Both the position numbers and the translations under genes were made by a program. 64,000 nt of DNA from assembly GCF_001424425.1 (NCBI RefSeq), contig NZ_LMPT01000022.1:345260-409259 (forward strand), in the 5' to 3' direction. This stretch comes from Acidovorax sp. Leaf191 (GTDB taxonomy: Bacteria > Pseudomonadota > Gammaproteobacteria > Burkholderiales > Burkholderiaceae_C). The notes beneath the pieces were generated by a model. That model had not been told where the DNA came from. It worked only from the letters and a program-made list of their open reading frames with translations, and searched no databases. Of this stretch, positions 34,945 through 43,626 are shown one piece after another (positions within the stretch are counted from its first letter, which is position 1; each line of letters begins with the position of its first letter).

Positions 34945-36192
34945 TCACCGCTCACCCATCGATTGCGACAACGTCTTGGTCAGGGGCTTGGTCAGGTAGC
35001 TCAACACCGTCCGCTCCATCGCCTTGATGTCGACGGAGGCCGTCATGCCCGGCCTGATCTTGACGTCGCTGCCCTTGGTGAACTCCTTGCCCCGGATGCG
35101 GATCTGCACCCGGTAGTAGGGCTCCATCTTGCCCTGGCGGTTTTCCTCCAGCGTGTCGGGGCTCACGTAGAAGACCTCGCCCTTCATGGTGCCGAAGATC
35201 GAGTAGTCGTAGGCATCGAGCTTGACGCTGGCGACCTGGCCGACCTCGACGAACGCGATGTCGGCCGTGCTGATCTTGGCCTCCACGATCAGGTCCTCAC
35301 CCGTCGGCACGATTTCCATGATCACGTCGCCGGGCTTGACCACCGCGCCCACGGTGGTGAGCTGGATGCTCTTGACCTGGCCGTTCAGCGGCGCAAACAG
35401 CTCGGTGTGCTCCATCACCTGCTTGCGGTCCCGCACGGTTTCGATCTGGGTGTTCAGGTCCTCCTGGGCCTTGGTCATCTCCGCCTGGGAGTCCTGGAAA
35501 TACTTGTTCCGCTTGTTGGCGATCTGTGCCTGGATCTCGGCGACCGTGCGCTTGAGCCGCAGCACGTCCGCCAGGCTCACGTCGCCGGTGGCCACGAGCT
35601 TCTGGTTCATGTCGAGCTCCTGCTTGGCCAGGTCCATGGCGCCGCGCAGCGAGGCCACGTCCTCGTCGATGGCCTGCTTGCGCCGCTCGTACAGGGCGCG
35701 CTGGTTGCGCACATATTCGGGATAGGCCAGCAGTTCCGCGTCGAACTTCAGGGGCTCGCCATACACCTCGGCGCGCAGGCGCACCAGCGCGGACCGCAGG
35801 GCGGCGACCTTGGACTGCGCGTCGTCCACCGCGGCTTCGGCCCGGGCCTTTTCCAGCGTCACCAGCAACTGGCCTGCCTTCACGTCATCGCCCTCGCGCA
35901 CGTGCAGGCGGCTCACCACCCCCTGGTCCACGGCCTGGATGACCTGCGTGCGGGCACTGGCGATCACCTGCGCCTGTGCGCGCGTGACCTGGTCGATCTT
36001 GGAAAACGCGGCCCATGTGACCAGGGCGACGATGCCCACCATGGCCACGCGCAGCGTCCAGCGGGAGCGGCGCTGCGGCGCGAGCAGGTCGGCGATGTCG
36101 GCATCGGCGCTGGCATGGGCAGCGTGGCGGTGCGGCTGCACCGCCAGGCCGCGGGCGGTTGCTTCGGAGTCCATCCTGGGTTCGATCCTCAT
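34945..36192 (-). CDS. type I secretion membrane fusion protein (HlyD/LapC family)
   Basis: A 415-residue periplasmic adaptor. One membrane segment is at about residues 48-65 after a cytoplasmic tail. The HlyD pattern follows: a lipoyl half-motif near VVSRLHVREGDDVKAGQLL, a long coiled coil (about residues 110-270), the second lipoyl half with LFAPLNGQVKSIQL, and a beta-barrel ending PGMTASVDIKA. It links the ABC exporter to the TolC-like channel. Its start overlaps the stop of the ABC gene (36189-36192). It is the last gene of the adhesin secretion group. Confidence 0.9.
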   Translation of the reverse strand: MRIEPRMDSEATARGLAVQPHRHAAHASADADIADLLAPQRRSRWTLRVAMVGIVALVTWAAFSKIDQVTRAQAQVIASARTQVIQAVDQGVVSRLHVREGDDVKAGQLLVTLEKARAEAAVDDAQSKVAALRSALVRLRAEVYGEPLKFDAELLAYPEYVRNQRALYERRKQAIDEDVASLRGAMDLAKQELDMNQKLVATGDVSLADVLRLKRTVAEIQAQIANKRNKYFQDSQAEMTKAQEDLNTQIETVRDRKQVMEHTELFAPLNGQVKSIQLTTVGAVVKPGDVIMEIVPTGEDLIVEAKISTADIAFVEVGQVASVKLDAYDYSIFGTMKGEVFYVSPDTLEENRQGKMEPYYRVQIRIRGKEFTKGSDVKIRPGMTASVDIKAMERTVLSYLTKPLTKTLSQSMGER

Positions 36193-38321
36193 GCGGTCAC
36201 TGTCTCCACGCCGGGTGCTACTGCATCGTGCCGCTGCACCGGTACGGGCTCCGAGGCTTTCTTCAAGCGCATCAGCACGGCATCACGCGGTCCATCCATC
36301 ACCACCTTGTGGCCGGACACGACCACGATGCGGTCCACCAGCGGCAGCACGCAGGGCTTGTGGGTCACGACCACCAGCGTCTTGTCCGGGCCCACTTCCT
36401 CGGCCAGCACCGACAGGCAGCGCTTTTCCTGCGCCGAATCCATGTTGGCCGTGGGTTCGTCGAGCAGCAGCACCGCCGGGCGCGTCAGCAGCAGGCGGGT
36501 GAAGGCCACCAGCTGCCGCTGGCCGCCCGACAGCCCTTTGCCGCCTTCGTGGATGGGCAAGTCCAGCCCACGGGGGTGGCCCGCCACCAGCTGGATCAAG
36601 CCCGAGCGCTGCAAGGACGCCTGCATGGCGTCGTCGCCCGGATCGGGCATGCCGATGAGCAGGTTCTCGCGCAAGGTGCCCTGAAAAAGGCGGTGCTCCT
36701 GCTGCAGGTAGCCGATGTGCTGGCTGATGACCTGCTGGCTCACCTGGGCCATGTCCAGGCTGTCGATCAGCACCCTGCCCGCGGTGGGCCGGTACAGCCC
36801 CGCCAGCAGCTTGAGCAGCGAGGACTTGCCGGAGCCGATGGGCCCGATCACCGCGACTTTCTCGCCGGGCTGGATCGTCAGGCTCTGGATGGAGACGGCC
36901 GGGCCGGCATTCTGGCCGTAGGCGAACGCCACCTCCTGCAGCACATAGTGGCCGTGCAGCTTGTGGGGCAGCAAGGGGCGCGGCACGCCGTGGTTGTCGG
37001 CCTGCAGCGCATAGAGCTTCTCGAGCGAGCGCGTCGCCGCCTGCGCGTGGGCGTGCTGCACGATCAGGCCCGGCAGCGCCACCAGCGGCGCCATGATGCG
37101 GCCACCAATGATGGAGCAGGCGATCAGGGCGCCCATCGTCATGCCCCCATTGATGATGACCCAGGAGCCGAGCATCACGATGCCCACATAGCTGAACTGC
37201 TGCAGCATGGCCGCCAAGTACCCCGCGCCCTCGCTCACATGGCGCATGTCCAGGTCCTGCCGGATGGTGTCGCTGTTCACCCCGATCCAGCGCGAGAGGA
37301 ACTTCCAGCCGCCGACGCCCGCCTTGATGGTCTCGGCGCCCTCCACCACCTCGACCAGCAGGCCGGTCTTGCGGCTGGCGGCCGACAGCCCCTGCTGGGC
37401 CAAGGCGTTCACCCGCCGGTGCCGGCTCACGCCGACCAGCAAGGCCAGCAGTCCGCAGACCAGGGGCACCAGGGCCACCAGCGGGTGCCCGATCACCATC
37501 AGCACCGCCAGGAACAGCAGCGCCATCGGAAAGTCCACCAGCGCGAACAGCGTGCTGCCGGTGTAGAACCCCCGCACCTGCTCGTACCCGCGGATCTGCC
37601 CTGCCAGGCTGCCGACCGACCCAGGCAACTGGTCGACGCGGATGCTGAGCAGGCGCTGGAAGATGTCCCGCGACAACCGGCTGTCCAGGCCCGCCGTGAG
37701 CGAATCCATGACCCGGGATCGCGCGAACTTCATGGCCGTCTCCAGCAGGATGGCCAGCAGCACGCCCAGGCCCAGGATGATCAAGGTGTACTCGCTGCGC
37801 GTGGGGATCACCCGGTCGTAGACCTGCATCGAGAACAGCGAGATCGCCAGCGCCAGCAGGCCCATGAACACCGACGCGAGGGCGGCCTCGACCAGCACGC
37901 CCCGGTACTGGCGCAGCGCATGCTGGAGCACCGCCTCGAAGGTGTCGGACTGCGCGGCAGCGCCCCGCTGGCGCATCGCCACCATGGCGGTCTGGCTCAG
38001 CGCGGCCTCCTCCACCGGGCGGGTGCCGTGGGCAAACTCCACCACCCACCGCTGCTGCGGGTCGCGGTCCACGACCACGCCCCAGCCATCGCTGCGCGTC
38101 TTGCACAGCAGCGGCAGCATCACGCGGTCGGGGTGGTCCATCGCCACGGGTGCCGACAGGTCGAGGCTGGCGCACACCGCCGCCACGTCCGGCGCCGAAC
38201 CCAGGCGCGCCGGGCGCTCCACGGCGGAGCGCAGGCGCATCACATTGATGCTCACGCCCTGCAGTTGGGCCAGCCGCTCCAGCGCCCACGCCAGGGAATC
38301 CTGGGTCTTGTTGTTATTCAT
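36189..38321 (-). CDS. type I secretion ABC exporter with degenerate C39-like domain (LapB-like)
   Basis: A 710-residue fused permease-ATPase. The first 130 residues resemble a C39 peptidase-like domain but lack the catalytic cysteine (LERLAQLQGVSIN at that position), as in exporters of RTX adhesins, where the domain only recruits substrate. Membrane segments occupy about residues 150-430. The ATPase has Walker A GPIGSGKSS, signature LSGGQRQL and Walker B VLLLDEPTANMD. It should export the large adhesin encoded upstream on the same strand in one step with the fusion protein and the TolC-like channel. Confidence 0.91.
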   Translation of the reverse strand: MNNNKTQDSLAWALERLAQLQGVSINVMRLRSAVERPARLGSAPDVAAVCASLDLSAPVAMDHPDRVMLPLLCKTRSDGWGVVVDRDPQQRWVVEFAHGTRPVEEAALSQTAMVAMRQRGAAAQSDTFEAVLQHALRQYRGVLVEAALASVFMGLLALAISLFSMQVYDRVIPTRSEYTLIILGLGVLLAILLETAMKFARSRVMDSLTAGLDSRLSRDIFQRLLSIRVDQLPGSVGSLAGQIRGYEQVRGFYTGSTLFALVDFPMALLFLAVLMVIGHPLVALVPLVCGLLALLVGVSRHRRVNALAQQGLSAASRKTGLLVEVVEGAETIKAGVGGWKFLSRWIGVNSDTIRQDLDMRHVSEGAGYLAAMLQQFSYVGIVMLGSWVIINGGMTMGALIACSIIGGRIMAPLVALPGLIVQHAHAQAATRSLEKLYALQADNHGVPRPLLPHKLHGHYVLQEVAFAYGQNAGPAVSIQSLTIQPGEKVAVIGPIGSGKSSLLKLLAGLYRPTAGRVLIDSLDMAQVSQQVISQHIGYLQQEHRLFQGTLRENLLIGMPDPGDDAMQASLQRSGLIQLVAGHPRGLDLPIHEGGKGLSGGQRQLVAFTRLLLTRPAVLLLDEPTANMDSAQEKRCLSVLAEEVGPDKTLVVVTHKPCVLPLVDRIVVVSGHKVVMDGPRDAVLMRLKKASEPVPVQRHDAVAPGVETVTA

Positions 38322-38518
38322 GGCAGAGGCACCAAGCCGGACACGGCCTCACACGCATCGCGCGCGCAGCCAGGGGGTTGACAAGCGGCCACACAGGTCG
38401 GCGAAGAAGACGCAGCAGCGACGGGTGCGCGGGTGCCGTCGCACTTGAAGGGCCAGATCGGCCCAGAGCGTCTGCAGGGCCCGCGGGGCCCGCCGGACCC
38501 GCGATGACGATGGCGATA

Positions 38519-39820
38519 TCACGGGGCATTGCGCTGCCAATCCATGTCGCCACGCACCACCTGCAGCCGATAGGACGCCGCCAGCAGCGCCGCACGCGCA
38601 TCGACCAGCGCCAGGCGGTTGTCGCCGCCCTCCCGCACGGTGTTGAGGACTTCCTGCCAACTGCGCTTGCCCGCGACGAACAGCTTTTCGTTGGAGCCGA
38701 GCACCGCCGCAGACGACTCCACCGCCGTGGCCAGGGCCTCGGCGCGCATCTGGGCGCTGGCCATGTTCTCCAGATCGGTGCGCATCTGCTCGTTGAGCTC
38801 GCGCTGCACTGTCTCTGCCGCGAAGGCCTGCCCCTGGGCGCGTTCCGAGGCTGCCCGGCTCAACGCGAGCGAGGACAAGCCCGCACCCGGCTGGTAGCGC
38901 ACGCCCACGAAAACGCTGCGCTCACCCGGCACCGCTGCGCCACCCGCCCGGTACTGGGCCCTGAGGTACACCTCGGGGCCGAGCCCGGCGCGCTGAATAT
39001 CCGCCTGGTACTGCACCACCCGCGCCCGCTCCCGGGCCTTGCGCACCGAGGGGTGCACGTCGATGGCGTCGTCGATCTGCAGGCCCAGCGCCTGCCGGGT
39101 GTCGGAGGCAGCCAGCGCGAGCGCCGCCAGGGGCTGCTCGGCATCCCACTCGGTGTCGCTCTCGGGCTCGCGCCCCACCAGCTGGCGCAGGCGGTTGCGG
39201 GACAGCGTGCGCGCCGTGCGCGTCTGCTGCAGGTCCACCCGTGCCTGGAAGGTGCGCCATTCGAGCAGTGTGAACTCGATCTGCGGCGACACCTGGGCTT
39301 CCACCCGTCGGCGTATCAGCGCCTTGTACCGGTCGAGCTGCTCGATGGTGCGGGTGGTCTCCCGAATGCGCTCATCCGCCTGCACCATGGCGACCCAGGA
39401 GTCGACGACCTTGGAGGCAAGCTGGTACTGCACCTCCCTCTTCTGGGCCGCCTGCAGAGCCTCTTGCGCCCGGGCCATGTCCCGCTGCGCATCCAGGCGC
39501 CCGCCCGTCCACAGCGGCTGCTCCAGGCTGAGCTGGGTGGACAGCCGCGGGGTGTTGGACGACGTCTGGGCGGCCAGCGTGGGGAAACGCTGCCAATCCG
39601 CTGCCGACACATCCTCCTTGGCGGCCCGCACGAAGGCGGACTCCATCCGCACCGATGGATGCGACTCCACCGTCTGCCGGATCAGGTTCATCAACACCGG
39701 GGAGACGGTGGGCTGCGCGAGCGCCGCCCCGCCCACCTGAAGGCACAGGACCAGGCCCACGCCCCTGCATCCGCGCAGCGCGGCCGCGGCCACGGCCACC
39801 AAGGCACTACTCTTTTTCAA
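38519..39820 (-). CDS. TolC-family outer membrane channel for type I secretion
   Basis: A 433-residue outer membrane efflux protein. A signal peptide of about 35 residues ends in GGAALA-QP. Two repeated alpha-barrel halves follow, with PTLAAQTSSNTPRLSTQLSL and the PQIEF, YRAGG and GVRYQPGAG beta segments. It would complete the type I system with the ABC exporter and adaptor. The only possible start in frame is TTG at 39820, since a TGA lies in frame 27-29 bases upstream. A (CTTG)4 tetranucleotide repeat sits 11-27 bases before that start. Confidence 0.87.
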   Translation of the reverse strand: MKKSSALVAVAAAALRGCRGVGLVLCLQVGGAALAQPTVSPVLMNLIRQTVESHPSVRMESAFVRAAKEDVSAADWQRFPTLAAQTSSNTPRLSTQLSLEQPLWTGGRLDAQRDMARAQEALQAAQKREVQYQLASKVVDSWVAMVQADERIRETTRTIEQLDRYKALIRRRVEAQVSPQIEFTLLEWRTFQARVDLQQTRTARTLSRNRLRQLVGREPESDTEWDAEQPLAALALAASDTRQALGLQIDDAIDVHPSVRKARERARVVQYQADIQRAGLGPEVYLRAQYRAGGAAVPGERSVFVGVRYQPGAGLSSLALSRAASERAQGQAFAAETVQRELNEQMRTDLENMASAQMRAEALATAVESSAAVLGSNEKLFVAGKRSWQEVLNTVREGGDNRLALVDARAALLAASYRLQVVRGDMDWQRNAP

Positions 39821-39830
39821 TCCGCACTCA

Positions 39831-39847
39831 CTTGCTTGCTTGCTTGC
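39831..39847. repeat. tetranucleotide tandem repeat upstream of the TolC-like gene
   Basis: CTTGCTTGCTTGCTTGC on the plus strand, that is GCAA units read toward the gene, with degenerate TGAGCA copies further upstream. It lies between the start codon and the likely ribosome site. Confidence 0.75.
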
Positions 39848-39941
39848 TCACTGGCTCAATTGCTCACTGACATGCCTGCATGCTGGCCTGCCGCGCCCGT
39901 CCGCGCCCACAGCAGGGTTGGCGGGCATTCGATGCACAGAG

Positions 39942-39973
39942 GAGAAACAGCCACGGGCCTCGTGGCCCGTGGC
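39942..39973 (-). terminator. Rho-independent terminator after the adhesin gene
   Basis: Perfect 10-bp stem GCCACGGGCC/GGCCCGTGGC with a 4-base loop at 39950-39973, followed on the minus strand by TGTTTCTCC. It lies 18 bases beyond the adhesin stop, so the tolC-like gene may need its own promoter. Confidence 0.6.
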
Positions 39974-39990
39974 TTCGGTCGCACCCAGCG

Positions 39991-42900
39991 TCAGAGGACC
40001 GGGTGCAGCGTGGCGTGCTGGTCGACCAGCAGTTGCGCCAACGTGCCGTTCCACGCCTCATGGGTGGGGTTGTCCACAGAGGCCGTCGCACCCCCGCTCT
40101 TCGCGCCAGCGTCATCCAGTCGCCCTGCATCGTGGCCGTCCACCGTCACCAGCAGCGGCTTGAGGGCATAGGCATTGACCTCCGAAGGTGTGACCGCCGT
40201 CGCGCTGGCCGCCGCCCCGCCCTTGCTCGCATCCGCGCCCTGGGTGCCCATGGCGTTGTGCAGCAGGGAGTCCAGCGTTTCGTGGGCGAACATCGCATCC
40301 GCGACCAACATGGACGAACCGTCCGCCATCGTGGCGGAGGTGCGGCCCAGCTCGATCACACCGTCGCTGTGCCGCACCTGGCCATCGCTGGTCAGGCCGA
40401 TGGAGGTGATGCCCCAGTCGGCCAGCGACCGGACCTCGCCCGCATCGCTCACGCCGTTCTGGTTGGCGTCGCGCCACACCGCAAACTGCGAGAACTGCCG
40501 GTCGTGGGCATCGAACACGCCGTCCTGGTTGGTGTCGAAGCCCACCGCCAGCCCCTGCAGGTCGGTGCTGCCGCCGTACTGCGTGAAGGCGTACTGGCTG
40601 CTGTCGTGCACCAGGCCGTCGCCATGCTTGTCCCACACCAGCACGCCATCATGGGCGCCCGTCCAGGTGGTGCGCTCGGCCACGCCGTCGCCGGTCACGT
40701 CCATCACCACATGGCCGTATTCGATGCGGCCATCGTGGTTCAGGTCCAGCACCACGGGCGGCGTGAAGTTGATGGGCTTGGTCACGCTGTTGCCAGCCTT
40801 GTCGACCACGGTCGCATACAGCGGCTTGGTGCTGTCCTGCACATCGCTCGTCGTGATCTGCCACTGTCCTTGCGCATCGGTCACCGTCGTACCCAGGACC
40901 GTGCCGGCACCGTCCTTCAGCGTCACCGTACTGTTCAGTTCCGCCGTGCCATTGACCACTGTCGTGGCTGGCATGTCGATGATGGCCTGATAGACAGCGG
41001 CACCGCTGCCGTCCCTGGCATCGTCAGCCTCGGTGTTCCAGGACACCACCACCTTGCCACCGACCAACGCGGTGACGTGCAGCGGTGGCTGCTCTCCGGC
41101 GTCGCTGAGTTCCGCCCGGTAGTTGCTCACCAGTATTTCGCTACCGACCTTCGCGCCCTGGGCATCGAAATACTGACCGCGGATCACGGAATTTCCGGGG
41201 TCAGCCCAGGAATCGTCATACCAGGCAGCAAAGAATCCGCCGGTGTCCAGTCCCACCACGGTCGGTGGGGACTGGTTGCCTGCCGTGGTCGTATTGATCA
41301 TGGTTTGGGCACTCACCGTCACCGCTCCAGCGTTGTTGCTCACCACCACCATCGCTGCCTCGTTGGTATCCGTGGGGCCGGTGTTGTTGGTACTGTCTTC
41401 GGTTTGCCAGCCCACAGCGACCTTGCCACCTTTGAGCGCGGTGGCCGTCAGGAAGGGCATGTCGACCTGGGTGTTTTCATTGACCACCCAGGTACCCAGG
41501 GCCACTTCACCACCGACCTTGCTGCCACTGGCATTGAAGTACTGGCCGCTGATCTGGCCTTGGCCGCCTTTGACGCTGCTGTCGTCGTTGAACCAGGCGA
41601 GGAAGTAACCGCCATCGCTGGTCGCCACCATCACCGGCGCGCCCTGGTTGCCTGCTGTCGTGGTGTTGGCCACGGATTGCGGGCCCACGGTGCCCGAGCT
41701 GGACACCACGACCTGGGCTACTTCGGTCGATCCCGTGTTGGGGCCTGCTGTGCCGCCTTCGGCCGTCCATGCCACAGCGATGCTGCCATTGCTGAGTGTC
41801 ACGGCGCTCAGCGGTGGCTGACCCACAGCCCAGGAATCACCATTGACCTGCCAGCTACCCAGTTGGAGCTCCCCACCGGTCTTGCTTCCATTGGCGTCAA
41901 AGAACTGCCCACGCACTACGCCTTGAGGGTCCGCGTCGTCCGCGTTGTACCAGGCCATGAAGAATCCGCCGTCCTTGGTGGCCACCATGGCCGGGCCGGA
42001 CTGGTTTCCAGCCAGTGTCGTGTTCGCCAACGTAGGTGCACCTGCCGAAGCCGTGCTGCCTGTCAGGGTGGCCGTTGCATAGGCCACTTCGCTGGTGGCG
42101 TTGGAGCCGCCGCCACCCACACCGCCGTTGGAGTCCTCGGTCTGCCACGACAGTACCACCTTGCCATTGTCCAGCGCCACGGCGCTCAGCATCGGCATGT
42201 TGGCATAGCCATTGCCGTTGACCTGCCAGTTGCCGCCACCAAAAGTCAGCTCATTGCCGATCTTGATGCCATTGGCGGTGTAATACTGCCCGTGCACCGC
42301 GCCTGCAGGGTCGTTCAGTGCGTTGTCGTACCAGGCTGTGAAATAGCCGCCGTTGCTGGTCTTCACCGTGACGGGACCGGACTGGTCGCCCGCCGTGGTG
42401 GTGTTGACCTGCTGTCCAGTCAGCACAAAGGACGGCGTGGTACCAACGAAGACGTTCTGCGCCGTTGTCTGACTGGGCGCAGCGGTGCTCGTGTCCAGAG
42501 TGAATGACACCGAGTTGCTGCCGCTCACATTGCCCGCTGCATCGATCTGGCGAACGCTAATCGTGTTGGCCCCCTCTACCGCGGTGGGTTTGCTCGCACT
42601 CCAGTTGGTACCGTCCTGGCTGTACTGGACGACCGCGCCTTGCTCAACGCCGCTTGCGGTGTAGCTCCCGTTCCTTGTGTAGGCGTCGCTCGACGAACCC
42701 GTCTGAGTGCCTGCAGTGTCCTGGTCCAAGGCAATCGTGGGCGCCGCCGGTGGCGTAGTGTCCACCTTGAGCACCAGGGGGCCGCTCTGGGCACTGTCCG
42801 TGCCGGCGCTGTTGGCGGACGTGTAGGTCAGGTTGTAGGTCCCGTCGGCCAGCGCGACGTTGGGCGTGAGTGTGCCCGTCGCCGCGTTGTAGGTCGCGGC

Positions 42901-43626
42901 CACCGCCGTGCCATTCACGTACAGCTTGGGGTTGGTCAGGCCGGTGCCGATGTTGATGCCGGGAGTGGTGTCGTTGGTGGCCGGTGCCGTGCTGTTGGCA
43001 TTGGTGACCGGCGCGGAATTGTCGTCGTAGCTCGTCGGCGCTGCTCCGGCCACTGGGGCACCGGTGTCCACCGTGATGCTCAGTGCCGGGCTCTTGCCGC
43101 TTTCGTTGCCCGCCGCATCGGTCAGCGTGTAGCTGAAGGTGTGTGCGCCGTCCGCCAGCCCGGCCGTGGGCGTGAGCGTGCCGGTGGCCGGATCGTAGGC
43201 TGCGGCCACCGGCACGCCATCGACATACAGCTTGGGGGTGTCCGTCAGGTTCTGGCCCACCAGGATGCCGGGGCGGGTGTCGTCCGTGGTCGGCGCCGTG
43301 CTGTTGGCGCTCTGCACCGCGCCGACATCGTCCTTGTAGCCCACAGGTGCGGACGCGGGCGTGGCCGGTGCCGCCGTGTCGACCCGGACCGTGTAGGCCG
43401 CACTGGGCGTGCTTTCGTTGCCCTGCGGGTCGGTGGCAGTCACCGTCAGCGGGTGGCTGCCTTCGGTCAGCGGTGCCGTGGGCGTGAAGCTCCAACTGCC
43501 GTTGGCCTGCACGGTAGTGGTGCCCAGCAGCGAGCCGTTGTCGTAGACCTTGATGGTGTCGCCGGCCGTTCCGCCCGAGCCCGACAGCGTGGGCGTGGTG
43601 TCGTCGGTGCTGGCCCGTGGTGTCAA
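39991..43626 (-). CDS. giant Bap-like adhesin, C-terminal segment (out of frame with the middle part)
   Basis: 1211 codons. Homology starts at about 43613; the TTG at 43626 is only the edge of the open frame. Three or four Ig-like domains come first. A block at about 40970-42430 follows, with four 110-130 residue repeats typified by NTTTAGNQSGPV, GGFFMAWY and GGKVAVGWQTEDS. A final Ig-like domain precedes a calcium-binding region with DLNHDGRIEYG, DKHGDGLVHD and DTNQDGVFDAHD, which resemble EF-hand/dockerin loops. The last 80 residues are Ala/Gly/Asp-rich and presumably hold the type I secretion signal. No GGxGxD RTX nonapeptides are seen. Alone this part lacks an N-terminus. Confidence 0.8.
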   Translation of the reverse strand: MTPRASTDDTTPTLSGSGGTAGDTIKVYDNGSLLGTTTVQANGSWSFTPTAPLTEGSHPLTVTATDPQGNESTPSAAYTVRVDTAAPATPASAPVGYKDDVGAVQSANSTAPTTDDTRPGILVGQNLTDTPKLYVDGVPVAAAYDPATGTLTPTAGLADGAHTFSYTLTDAAGNESGKSPALSITVDTGAPVAGAAPTSYDDNSAPVTNANSTAPATNDTTPGINIGTGLTNPKLYVNGTAVAATYNAATGTLTPNVALADGTYNLTYTSANSAGTDSAQSGPLVLKVDTTPPAAPTIALDQDTAGTQTGSSSDAYTRNGSYTASGVEQGAVVQYSQDGTNWSASKPTAVEGANTISVRQIDAAGNVSGSNSVSFTLDTSTAAPSQTTAQNVFVGTTPSFVLTGQQVNTTTAGDQSGPVTVKTSNGGYFTAWYDNALNDPAGAVHGQYYTANGIKIGNELTFGGGNWQVNGNGYANMPMLSAVALDNGKVVLSWQTEDSNGGVGGGGSNATSEVAYATATLTGSTASAGAPTLANTTLAGNQSGPAMVATKDGGFFMAWYNADDADPQGVVRGQFFDANGSKTGGELQLGSWQVNGDSWAVGQPPLSAVTLSNGSIAVAWTAEGGTAGPNTGSTEVAQVVVSSSGTVGPQSVANTTTAGNQGAPVMVATSDGGYFLAWFNDDSSVKGGQGQISGQYFNASGSKVGGEVALGTWVVNENTQVDMPFLTATALKGGKVAVGWQTEDSTNNTGPTDTNEAAMVVVSNNAGAVTVSAQTMINTTTAGNQSPPTVVGLDTGGFFAAWYDDSWADPGNSVIRGQYFDAQGAKVGSEILVSNYRAELSDAGEQPPLHVTALVGGKVVVSWNTEADDARDGSGAAVYQAIIDMPATTVVNGTAELNSTVTLKDGAGTVLGTTVTDAQGQWQITTSDVQDSTKPLYATVVDKAGNSVTKPINFTPPVVLDLNHDGRIEYGHVVMDVTGDGVAERTTWTGAHDGVLVWDKHGDGLVHDSSQYAFTQYGGSTDLQGLAVGFDTNQDGVFDAHDRQFSQFAVWRDANQNGVSDAGEVRSLADWGITSIGLTSDGQVRHSDGVIELGRTSATMADGSSMLVADAMFAHETLDSLLHNAMGTQGADASKGGAAASATAVTPSEVNAYALKPLLVTVDGHDAGRLDDAGAKSGGATASVDNPTHEAWNGTLAQLLVDQHATLHPVL
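40970..42430 (-). repeat. four-copy propeller-like protein repeat within the adhesin
   Basis: Four consecutive units of about 360-390 bases encode NTT(T/L)AGNQ, a GGFF/YxAWY segment, GQY/FF(D/N)AxGxK(V/T)GxE and a GGKVxVxWxTE segment. Unlike the Ig-like repeats around it; the pattern resembles beta-propeller blades. Confidence 0.65.
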
